64,000 nt of DNA from NCBI RefSeq assembly GCF_003515945.1, contig NZ_QWLM01000002.1, forward strand, positions 62,001 to 126,000, given 5' to 3'. The DNA is from Dermacoccus abyssi (GTDB lineage Bacteria > Actinomycetota > Actinomycetes > Actinomycetales > Dermatophilaceae). This document shows, piece by piece, positions 24,755-32,318 of the stretch. Below the pieces are notes generated by a model, which had not been told where the DNA came from, did no database searches, and saw only the letters and a program-made list of their open reading frames with translations. Numbering within the stretch: the first letter of the stretch is position 1; each line of letters begins with the position of its first letter. Position numbers and translations under genes: made by a program.

Positions 24755-25396
24755 ATGAGCGAGCCGAAGATCTCCGCGGCCGACGCGGTCTACCGCGAGG
24801 TGAAGGGCTGCATCCTCGACGGCTCGATCGCCGGGGGCGCCCTCATCAGCGAGGGTGAGATCTCGGAGCTGCTCGACGTCTCCCGCACCCCCGTGCGCGA
24901 GGCGTTCGTCCGGCTGCAGGCCGAGGGGTGGATGACGCTGTACCCCAAGCGCGGCGCGCTCGTGCGCGCCGTTGAACCGCGCGAGGTGCGTGACGTCGTC
25001 GAGGCGCGCATCGCGGTGGAGTCGCGTGCGGCGCGCAGCGTCGTCGAGGCGCAGGAGCACCGCGACGTCGCCATCGATCTCGGCGAGATCCTGCGCCGTC
25101 AGCGCCAGAGCCTCGAAACCGGCGACCACGACGACTTCACCGAGACCGACTGCGTGTTCCACACCCACCTCGTCGCCGCCGGTGGCAACGCCATCCTCAC
25201 CGAGTTCTACGAGCGTCTCGGGGAACGCCAGCGCCGAATGGCCGCGCGCATCCTGTGGAAGGACGACCGCCGCTGCCGCGACGTCCTCACCGCCCACGCC
25301 CGTCTCGTCGACCTCGTCGCCGCGGGAGACGCGACTGGTTTCGAGCAGGAGCTGACGGCGCACCTGCACCACTCCTACGACGGACTGCTCCCCTGA
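24755..25396 (+). CDS. GntR-family transcriptional regulator (FadR/FCD type)
   Basis: A 213-residue regulator. The N-terminal winged helix spans about 8-75 (AVYREVKGCILDGSI, LISEGEISELLDVSRTPVRE, PKRGALVRAV), and the C-terminal all-helical FCD ligand domain 80-213 has the metal-ligand type residues D134?-x3-H (CVFHTHLV) and H187 (LTAHARLVD). Such proteins respond to organic acids or similar small metabolites. GAGGAG lies seven bases before the ATG at 24755. An MFS transporter gene follows 57 bp later and is the likely target together with the regulator itself. Confidence 0.9.
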   Translation: MSEPKISAADAVYREVKGCILDGSIAGGALISEGEISELLDVSRTPVREAFVRLQAEGWMTLYPKRGALVRAVEPREVRDVVEARIAVESRAARSVVEAQEHRDVAIDLGEILRRQRQSLETGDHDDFTETDCVFHTHLVAAGGNAILTEFYERLGERQRRMAARILWKDDRRCRDVLTAHARLVDLVAAGDATGFEQELTAHLHHSYDGLLP

Positions 25397-25453
25397 GCCC
25401 TCCGACCACACGAGTTTCGCACCACTCACCCACACCCGACGAAAGGCCCCCGC

Positions 25454-26740
25454 GTGTCACTCGACACCCCGACCCGCACCGCCAGCCACGAACGCATCAC
25501 GACGAGCGTCGACAGCCCCGAGCGCGCCGGCGCCGGGGGCGCGCGGGCCGCCTGGCTGCCGGTCGGGGCGGCGATGTTCACCGTCGCGTGGGGTGGCAAC
25601 CAGTTCACGCCGCTGCTCGGTCTCTACCGTGACATCGACGCGCTCTCGACGGGCGCCGTCGACCTGCTGCTCGGCGCGTACGTGCTCGGCATCATGCCCG
25701 CGCTTCTGCTCGGCGGGCCCGCCTCGGACCGCTGGGGCCGTCGCCCTCTCATGCTGCCCGCGCCGATCCTCGCGATCATCGCGTCGGTGCTGCTCGCCGT
25801 CGGCTCCGGCTCGCCGGCCGTGCTCTTCGTCGGCCGCATCTTCTCCGGCCTGGCGCTCGGGCTCGCCATGGTTGTCGGCGGCTCGTGGATCAAAGAACTG
25901 TCGAGCCCCCCGTTCGACGCCGAGGCCGACGCCGCCGCGGGCGCGCGTCGCGCCTCCATCAGCCTGACGGCCGGATTCGCGCTCGGCGCCGCCACCGCAG
26001 CGGCGCTCGCGCAGTTCGCGCCGCTGCCCGCGGAGTTGTGCTACCTCGTCCACCTCGTCATCACGGCGGCGAGCTATGTGCTCCTGACGCGCGCCCCCGA
26101 GACGCATGCCGCCCAAAAGATGCCGGGACGCTTCCTCGACGACCTGCGCGTGCCCGCTGCGGGCCACCGTCGCTTCCTGTTCGTCGTCCTGCCGATGGCG
26201 CCGTGGGTGTTCGGCTGCGCGGGATGCGCCTATGCCGTGCTGCCCGCCGTCATGGGTGATCGCACCGGCTCGTTCGGCATCGCCTTCTCGGGCCTGCTGT
26301 GCCTCGTCGCGCTCGGCTGCGGGCTGTTCATCCAGCAGGTCGGCAAGCGCTTCGACGACGTCAGCTCCGCGCGCGCCATCATCATCGCCCTGACGATGAC
26401 GCTGCCTGGCCTCGGCATCGCCGCACTTGCAGCGCGCCTCGTCAGCCCGTGGCTCGCGCTCGTCGCGGCCGCCGTCCTCGGTCTCGCCTACGGCATGCTG
26501 CTCGTCTCCGGCCTGCAGGAGGTGCAGCGCATCGCCGGTCCCGAGGACCTCGCGGGACTGACGGCTGTCTACTATTCGATCACCTACCTCGGCTTCTTCG
26601 TGCCCGCCGCGCTCGCCGTCGTCAGCCATTGGCTGAGCTACCCCGTGATGTTCGTCGGTGGCGTCGTGCTCGCCGCGCTGAGCCTCGGCGTCGTCCTGAT
26701 GTTCTCGCGCAAGCACCTTCCGACGGCTCTGGCGCACTGA
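25454..26740 (+). CDS. MFS transporter
   Basis: A 428-residue protein with 12 predicted membrane segments after a 35-residue hydrophilic N-terminus. The MFS loop motif between helices 2 and 3 reads GGPASDRWGRRPLMLP (about 97-112), and helix 5 has the G-rich AGFALGAATAAALAQ. A drug or metabolite exporter is likely; the substrate cannot be read. GTG 25454 is preceded by GAAAGG. The gene sits just behind a GntR regulator on the same strand, suggesting ligand-controlled export or uptake. Confidence 0.88.
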   Translation: MSLDTPTRTASHERITTSVDSPERAGAGGARAAWLPVGAAMFTVAWGGNQFTPLLGLYRDIDALSTGAVDLLLGAYVLGIMPALLLGGPASDRWGRRPLMLPAPILAIIASVLLAVGSGSPAVLFVGRIFSGLALGLAMVVGGSWIKELSSPPFDAEADAAAGARRASISLTAGFALGAATAAALAQFAPLPAELCYLVHLVITAASYVLLTRAPETHAAQKMPGRFLDDLRVPAAGHRRFLFVVLPMAPWVFGCAGCAYAVLPAVMGDRTGSFGIAFSGLLCLVALGCGLFIQQVGKRFDDVSSARAIIIALTMTLPGLGIAALAARLVSPWLALVAAAVLGLAYGMLLVSGLQEVQRIAGPEDLAGLTAVYYSITYLGFFVPAALAVVSHWLSYPVMFVGGVVLAALSLGVVLMFSRKHLPTALAH

Positions 26741-26751
26741 CCCGTCGCCAC

Positions 26752-26757
26752 TAGGCT
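26752..26757 (+). promoter_or_regulatory. -10 box TAGGCT before the hypothetical gene
   Basis: TAGGCT ends eight bases before GTG 26766, close to the leaderless spacing seen for other genes here. Confidence 0.4.
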
Positions 26758-26765
26758 GGGCGATC

Positions 26766-27527
26766 GTGTACGAACTGCCTGCCTCCGTGCGCCTGGCCCT
26801 GTGGGCCACGCACGCCATCGCCGCCGATCGCCCGCTCAGCGAGGCGATCGGCGCCGCGCTGCCCGACGTCGACGCCGTCGAGGGTGGCCTGCCGCGCCTC
26901 GAACTGTGGCGTGACCTCGGCGAACGCATCGTCTGCGTCGACCTGCCCCGCCCGGGGGTCCACGGCGGGTTGCTGCCGCCCGGCGGACCCGCGACTCCGG
27001 CTGCGATCGAAGCCGGAGAATGCCTGTTCGGGCCGTCGCTCGGCGGGGTGCTCGTGCCGCGGCTGGAGTATTACGGGCCGGCCGGTGACGAGGGCCTCAA
27101 GCTCACGCTCGAACCGCACGACAGCGACCCGGTGCCGATCCACCGCCTCGAGGCACTTGCACTGGCCGACATCGACCGACGCTTCCGCGAGGCGTTGCTG
27201 GCGCACGTCGGGGTGCTCGAATCCCTGCACATCGCACCGTTCCTCGGCTCCTCGGCCCGCGAGCGCGTCGACGAACGCCTCGACGGCGCGCGCTGGGCGT
27301 TGCCACCGGGCCTGCACCCGCGGGCGATGCGCATCATCACGACGGCCGGCCTCGTCGTCGCCGCCCTCGACGAGGCACTGACGACGAGCGGCGGCCTCGA
27401 CGCGGGTAGCGTCGCAGCGCGCGAGCGCACGCTGCGCTCCCTGCTCGACGAGGCCGAACTCGCTCTCGCACAGGCCGCGACGGCGGCTGCCATCGGCCTC
27501 GCACACGACGCTGCCCGCCCTCGATGA
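26766..27527 (+). CDS. Conserved actinobacterial hypothetical protein
   Basis: A 253-residue soluble protein rich in Leu, Ala, Asp and Arg, beginning YELPASVRLALWATHAIAAD. It has no signal peptide or membrane segment and no catalytic motif I can name. I recall similar proteins from other actinobacteria, annotated only as hypothetical. Start is GTG 26766, following a TAGGCT box. It stands between the MFS gene and the convergent glycogen synthase gene; the 64 bp after it hold no recognised element. Confidence 0.65.
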   Translation: MYELPASVRLALWATHAIAADRPLSEAIGAALPDVDAVEGGLPRLELWRDLGERIVCVDLPRPGVHGGLLPPGGPATPAAIEAGECLFGPSLGGVLVPRLEYYGPAGDEGLKLTLEPHDSDPVPIHRLEALALADIDRRFREALLAHVGVLESLHIAPFLGSSARERVDERLDGARWALPPGLHPRAMRIITTAGLVVAALDEALTTSGGLDAGSVAARERTLRSLLDEAELALAQAATAAAIGLAHDAARPR

Positions 27528-27591
27528 GGACGGGCAACGTTGATCGCGCGTTGCGGTGTGCCCAGAGCGGAGTGTCTCCGGCAATGACGCA

Positions 27592-28803
27592 TCAGGCCGT
27601 ACGGGAGCCTTCGAGGACCGTCGCGTAGACCTGCTGGGTGCGCTCGGCGATCGCGTCCCACCCGAAGTGCTCGACGGCGCGCTGACGCCCGGCTCGACCC
27701 CGTCGGCGGGCCTCTTCGACGTCGGAGGTCGCCTCGGTGAGGGCGCAGGCCAGATCGGCGACGAACGTATCGGGGTCGACGGGCGTACCCGTTCCGTCGT
27801 TCACCTGCTCGATCGGCACGAGCCAACCGGTCTCGCCGTCCACGACGACCTCGGGGATTCCCCCTGTGGCCGTGCCGACGACGGCCGCCTCGCACGCCAT
27901 TGCCTCGAGGTTGACGATGCCGAGCGGCTCGTACACCGACGGGCACACGAAGCACGTGGCCTGTGACAGGAGCGCGACGACCTCGTGGCGGGGCAGCATG
28001 TCGGGGATCCACACGACGCCGTCACGGCTCTCACGCAGTTCGGCGATGAGGCCTTCGACCTCGGCGAGAATCTCGGGGGTGTCCGGGGCGCCGGCACACA
28101 GTACGAGCTGCACGACGGTGGGAACGTCACGCATGGCGCGCAGGAGGAACGGCAGGCCCTTCTGCCGGGTGATGCGACCGACGAACACGATGCTCGGGCG
28201 GCCGGTGTCGACGCCGTGGCCGCGCGCGATCTCCAGCGCCTTCTCGGAGTGATCCGGCGCCCAGGCGTCGGCGTCGATGCCGTTGTGAACGACGTGGACC
28301 TTGCTCTCGTCGAGCTGGGGGTAGCTGCGCAGCACGTCGCGTCGCATGCCGTCGGAAACCGCGATGACGGCGGCGGCACCCTCGTAGGCGGTGCGCTCGA
28401 TGAACGAGCTGAGTGCGTAGCCACCACCGAGTTGCTCCGCCTTCCACGGGCGCATGGGCTCGAGGCTGTGCGCCGTCACGACGTGCGGGACGCCGTGGAG
28501 CATCAAGGCGAGGTGCCCGGCGAAGTTGGCGTACCAGGTGTGCGAGTGGACGATGTCGGCACCTTGGGTGGCCGGCACCATCGTGAGGTCCACCCCGAGT
28601 GTCTTGAGCGCGCCGTTGGCCTCGGCCAGCTGCGGCAGATCGGGAAATCCGTCGGTGTCGGCCTCCCCCACCGGTTCGCCGAACGCCCGCACCTTGGTCT
28701 GCGTGCCTGTCGCTCGCAAGGCCTTGACGAGTTCGGCGACGTGGACCCCGGCGCCGCCGTAGATGTTGGGCGGGTATTCCTTCGTCAGGATGTCGACTCT
28801 CAC
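27592..28803 (-). CDS. glgA: Glycogen synthase / alpha-maltose-1-phosphate synthase (GlgA/GlgM type)
   Basis: A 403-residue GT-B glycosyltransferase that uses ADP-glucose. The N-terminal domain starts MRVDILTKEYPPNIYGGAGV, with the nucleotide-sugar loop GGAGVHV (16-22); the C-terminal domain has FVGRITRQKGLPFL and the acidic E-x7-E motif (SVYEPLGIVNLEAMA). The short actinobacterial form is related to mycobacterial GlgM, which makes maltose-1-phosphate for alpha-glucan synthesis, so either name may apply. It is divergent from glgC, which makes its substrate, as in mycobacteria. I use GTG 28803 because it begins the conserved strand; the longer frame from 28845 overlaps the glgC promoter. Confidence 0.93.
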   Translation of the reverse strand: MRVDILTKEYPPNIYGGAGVHVAELVKALRATGTQTKVRAFGEPVGEADTDGFPDLPQLAEANGALKTLGVDLTMVPATQGADIVHSHTWYANFAGHLALMLHGVPHVVTAHSLEPMRPWKAEQLGGGYALSSFIERTAYEGAAAVIAVSDGMRRDVLRSYPQLDESKVHVVHNGIDADAWAPDHSEKALEIARGHGVDTGRPSIVFVGRITRQKGLPFLLRAMRDVPTVVQLVLCAGAPDTPEILAEVEGLIAELRESRDGVVWIPDMLPRHEVVALLSQATCFVCPSVYEPLGIVNLEAMACEAAVVGTATGGIPEVVVDGETGWLVPIEQVNDGTGTPVDPDTFVADLACALTEATSDVEEARRRGRAGRQRAVEHFGWDAIAERTQQVYATVLEGSRTA

Positions 28804-28853
28804 GGGACAAGACGGTAGCCCCTCCGGGGGTGTGATGAAAGACACGATCCGCC

Positions 28854-28859
28854 TATCGT
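28854..28859 (+). promoter_or_regulatory. -10 box TATCGT, leaderless start of glgC
   Basis: TATCGT ends seven bases before the ATG at 28867, in the 63-bp gap between the divergent glgA and glgC genes. Confidence 0.45.
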
Positions 28860-28866
28860 CAGTGGC

Positions 28867-30120
28867 ATGCCAAATCGTGGAGGCCCCAAGGTCCTAGCCA
28901 TCGTTCTCGCCGGCGGCGAGGGCAAACGTCTCATGCCGCTGACGGCGGACCGGGCCAAGCCCGCCGTGCCGTTCGGTGGCATCTACCGCCTCATCGACTT
29001 CGCGCTGAGCAACCTCGTCAACTCGAACTACCTGCACATCGTCGTGCTGACGCAGTACAAGTCGCACAGCCTCGATCGTCACGTCACCACGACGTGGCGC
29101 ATGAGCTCCCTGCTCGGCAACTATGTCACGCCGGTGCCCGCGCAGCAGCGTGTCGGCAAGAACTGGTACCTCGGTTCGGCCGACGCGATCTACCAGAGCC
29201 TCAACCTCATCCACGACGAGAAGCCCGACTACGTCGTCGTCGTCGGTGCCGACCACGTCTACCGCATGGACTTCGCCGACATGGTTGATGCGCACATCGC
29301 CTCGGGTGCGAAGGCGAGCGTCGCCGCGATCCGTCAGCCGATCTCGCTCGCCGACCAGTTCGGCGTCATCGACGTCGACCCGCAGAACCCGGCGCGCATC
29401 CGCGCCTTCCTCGAAAAGCCCACCGACCCGCAGGGGCTGCCGGACAGCCCCGACGAGGTGCTCGCCTCGATGGGCAACTACGTCTTCTCCACCGACGCGC
29501 TCATCGAGGCGGTCACACGTGATGCCGACCTGAAGGACAGCAAGCACGACATGGGCGGCGACATCGTCCCCGCCTTCGTCGAGCGGGGTGAGGCGTTCGT
29601 CTACGACTTCAAGGACAACGAGATCCCCGGCGCGGAGGATCGCGACCGCGGGTACTGGCGCGACGTCGGCACGATCGACTCCTACTTCGACGCCCACATG
29701 GACCTCGTCTCGATCCACCCGATCTTCAACCTCTACAACGACCGCTGGCCGATCCACACGACGTCCGGCATGAGCCTGCCGCCCGCGAAGTTCGTCCATG
29801 GCAGCCACGGGCGCACCGGCACCGCCGTCGACTCGATCGTCTCCCCCGGCTGCATCATCTCCGGCGCGACGGTCAGCCACTCGATGCTCTCGCCCAACGT
29901 CGTCGTGCGCTCGTTCAGCGACATCGACTCCTCGATCCTGCTCGACGGCGTCAAGGTCGGACGCTCGTGCATCGTGCGCCGCGCCATCATCGACAAGGGC
30001 GTGCACCTGCCCGAGGGCACGCACATCGGCCTCGACCACGAGCAGGACCGTGCTCGCGGGTTCACCGTCACGGAGTCGGGCATCGTCGTCGTCGGCAAGA
30101 GCACGGTCATCACGTCGTGA
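28867..30120 (+). CDS. glgC: Glucose-1-phosphate adenylyltransferase
   Basis: A 417-residue enzyme making ADP-glucose from glucose-1-phosphate and ATP, the committed step of glycogen synthesis. The nucleotidyltransferase signature [20 protein letters not shown] (15-34) is present, as are the active-site segment [10 protein letters not shown] and the FLEKP substrate site. The C-terminal left-handed beta-helix (300-417, [24 protein letters not shown]) is typical of allosteric GlgC enzymes. It is transcribed away from glgA, so the two steps share a control region. serB follows 31 bp downstream. Confidence 0.97.
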   Translation: MPNRGGPKVLAIVLAGGEGKRLMPLTADRAKPAVPFGGIYRLIDFALSNLVNSNYLHIVVLTQYKSHSLDRHVTTTWRMSSLLGNYVTPVPAQQRVGKNWYLGSADAIYQSLNLIHDEKPDYVVVVGADHVYRMDFADMVDAHIASGAKASVAAIRQPISLADQFGVIDVDPQNPARIRAFLEKPTDPQGLPDSPDEVLASMGNYVFSTDALIEAVTRDADLKDSKHDMGGDIVPAFVERGEAFVYDFKDNEIPGAEDRDRGYWRDVGTIDSYFDAHMDLVSIHPIFNLYNDRWPIHTTSGMSLPPAKFVHGSHGRTGTAVDSIVSPGCIISGATVSHSMLSPNVVVRSFSDIDSSILLDGVKVGRSCIVRRAIIDKGVHLPEGTHIGLDHEQDRARGFTVTESGIVVVGKSTVITS

Positions 30121-30151
30121 GCGGCGGATGCACGCGAGAGTGGTTCAGGCT

Positions 30152-31387
30152 ATGAATGGGGTCGTGACGAACGACAACTCGCGTACCGACCTCATCGGCC
30201 TGACGTTCCAGGGCACCGACTTCCCGGGGCTCTTCCACGAACTGGCCGATGCGATGACCCGGTTCGGCGTCGAGATCATCGACGTCGGGCAGGCCGTGCT
30301 CGGCGGGAGCATCACGCTGTCCTTCCTCGTCTCCTCCCAGCATCCGGAGGACTTCGAGGTCGAGATGCGCCGCCTCGCCGAACTGCGTGGCCTCTCGCTC
30401 ACGCTGACGCCCGGTATGGCGGATGACGTGCACCGCCTGCCCGGGCGCGCCGTCGTCACGCTGCTGGCGGACACCGTGCCGGCCGAGGCACTGGCCGAGA
30501 TCTCGGCCGAAGTCGTTCACCACGGCGGAAACATCGACCGGGTGCGTCGTCTCGCCCGTACCCCCGTGACGGCCATCGAGCTCGATGTGTCCGGTGTCGA
30601 GGTCGTCGAGTTGCGACGCCGCGTGGCCGAGGTCTCGGCGGAGAGCGGCTGTGACGCGAGTGTCGCCGCTGCCGGTTTGGCGCGGCGAGGGCGGCGTCTG
30701 GTCGTCATGGACGTCGACTCGACGCTCATCCAGGACGAGGTCATCGAGATGCTCGCGGCCCACGCAGGCCGTGAGGCCGAGGTCGCCGAGGTGACCGAGC
30801 GGGCCATGCGCGGCGAACTCGACTTCGCCGAGTCCCTGCACGCACGTGTCGCCGTTCTCGAAGGGCTTCCGGTCGAGGTGCTCGATGACGTCCGCGCCGC
30901 GATTCGCCTGACGCCCGGCGCGCGCACGCTGGTGCGCACCCTCAAGCGTCTCGGTTTCACCGTCGGCGTCGTCTCGGGTGGCTTCATCGAGGTCGTGCGC
31001 CCCCTGGCCGACGAACTCGGCATCACGTACGCCCAGGCCAACACACTCGAGGTGGCGGACGGCAAGCTCACCGGGCGTGTGCTCGGCGAGGTGGTCGATC
31101 GTGAGGGCAAGGCACGCGCTCTCGCGCACTTCGCGCAGAACGAAGGTCTCCCCCTGGAACGCACCGTCGCGATCGGTGACGGAGCCAACGACCTCGACAT
31201 GCTCGCGCTCGCTGGTCTCGGCGTTGCGTTCAACGCCAAGCCCGTTGTGCGGGCTCAGGCCGATGCCGCCGTGAACGTGCCTTACCTGGACAGTGTGCTG
31301 TTCCTGCTCGGCATCAGCCGTGAGGACATCGAAGAAGCAGACAATCTCGACGTGGACTCTGCTGCGATGAGCCGAACGGGCGCCTAA
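30152..31387 (+). CDS. serB: Phosphoserine phosphatase with N-terminal ACT domains
   Basis: A 411-residue enzyme for the last step of serine synthesis. Two ACT-type regulatory domains (about 12-85 and 95-165) precede the HAD phosphatase, which has the DxDxT nucleophile motif (VMDVDSTLIQDE, near 187), SGG (VVSGGF) and GDGANDLDM. The two-ACT layout matches mycobacterial SerB2, which is feedback-inhibited by serine. ATG 30152 is used; GTG 30164, four codons on, is a close alternative. It lies between glgC and cphB on the same strand. Confidence 0.92.
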   Translation: MNGVVTNDNSRTDLIGLTFQGTDFPGLFHELADAMTRFGVEIIDVGQAVLGGSITLSFLVSSQHPEDFEVEMRRLAELRGLSLTLTPGMADDVHRLPGRAVVTLLADTVPAEALAEISAEVVHHGGNIDRVRRLARTPVTAIELDVSGVEVVELRRRVAEVSAESGCDASVAAAGLARRGRRLVVMDVDSTLIQDEVIEMLAAHAGREAEVAEVTERAMRGELDFAESLHARVAVLEGLPVEVLDDVRAAIRLTPGARTLVRTLKRLGFTVGVVSGGFIEVVRPLADELGITYAQANTLEVADGKLTGRVLGEVVDREGKARALAHFAQNEGLPLERTVAIGDGANDLDMLALAGLGVAFNAKPVVRAQADAAVNVPYLDSVLFLLGISREDIEEADNLDVDSAAMSRTGA

Positions 31388-31390
31388 CAT
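31385..31390 (+). promoter_or_regulatory. -10 box TAACAT, leaderless start of cphB
   Basis: TAACAT overlaps the serB stop codon region and ends seven bases before the ATG at 31398, so cphB-cphA may have its own start in addition to read-through from serB. Confidence 0.4.
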
Positions 31391-31397
31391 AGCCCCC

Positions 31398-32288
31398 ATG
31401 CCTGAGAACAGCGAGCCCCGTCGATCCCTGCTCATCATCGGTGGGGCCGAGGACAAGATCGGCCGCGTGACCATCCTGCGCCGCTTCGTGCGTCTGGCCG
31501 GGGGCCGCAAGTCGAACATCGTCGTCATCCCGACGGCATCGTCGCTGGCGTCAGAAGTCATCGAGGTGTACTCCACCGTGTTCTCGCGCTTGGGATGCCC
31601 CGAGGTCTCGAGCGTCGACCCGCAGACGCGCCTCGAGTCGTCGTCGCCGGAGCTCGTCGAGAGCATCGACAACGCCACAGGCGTCTTCATCTCGGGTGGT
31701 AACCAGCTCAAGCTGAGCCAGCTCATCGTCGGCACCCCGCTCGGCGACGCCATGCTGCGCGCCTACGAGCGTGGCGCCGTCATCGCCGGCACAAGTGCGG
31801 GTGCCTCGATCATGAGCCAGTTCATGATCTCCATGGGCGAGGAGGGCGTCACCCCCCGCCAGCGTTCCAGCCAGCTCACGCAGGGTCTCGGCCTCGTGCC
31901 GGGCGTCATCATCGACCAGCACTTCGACCAGCGCTCGCGCTACGGCCGACTGCTCTCGCTCGTCGCCGGTTCTCCCAGCCTGCTCGGAATGGGCATTGAC
32001 GAGGACACGGCCGCCGAGATCACGAACGGGCACGAGTTGACGATCGTCGGATCCGGCGCCGTCTTCATCGTCGATGCCCGACGGGCGCAGACCGACGCCC
32101 ATGAAGCCCGCCGTGACGCGCCCTTGCTCGTCACGGGAGCGGTCGTTCACTCGCTGCCGTACGGAGCGACGTTCGACCTGGCCACAGCGACCTTGACGGA
32201 TTTCGTCGAGCAGAACGCCGACGTGGCCGTCACGGCCGCGAAGGATCAGCACGACACCGCCACGGCCGCAGCCGCACTGCGTCACTGA
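31398..32288 (+). CDS. cphB: Cyanophycinase
   Basis: A 296-residue S51-family serine exopeptidase that releases beta-Asp-Arg dipeptides from cyanophycin. The nucleophile elbow is GTSAGAS with S133 (131-137); FISGGNQLKL and the substrate-pocket segment IDQHFDQRSRYGRLL are also present. It is the family's normal length and cytoplasmic. cphA follows 30 bp downstream, so polymer making and degrading enzymes are encoded together. This implies the cell stores nitrogen as cyanophycin, which is well known in cyanobacteria but also in scattered heterotrophs. Confidence 0.95.
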   Translation: MPENSEPRRSLLIIGGAEDKIGRVTILRRFVRLAGGRKSNIVVIPTASSLASEVIEVYSTVFSRLGCPEVSSVDPQTRLESSSPELVESIDNATGVFISGGNQLKLSQLIVGTPLGDAMLRAYERGAVIAGTSAGASIMSQFMISMGEEGVTPRQRSSQLTQGLGLVPGVIIDQHFDQRSRYGRLLSLVAGSPSLLGMGIDEDTAAEITNGHELTIVGSGAVFIVDARRAQTDAHEARRDAPLLVTGAVVHSLPYGATFDLATATLTDFVEQNADVAVTAAKDQHDTATAAAALRH

Positions 32289-32318
32289 GACGCTGTGCCT
32301 TCCACGAGGGAGAACTCC

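Noticed and set aside
25454-26740. GntR-MFS pair as a foreign resistance cassette
   Set aside because: Composition and codon use match the flanks, there are no repeats or mobile genes, and such pairs are common chromosomal genes.
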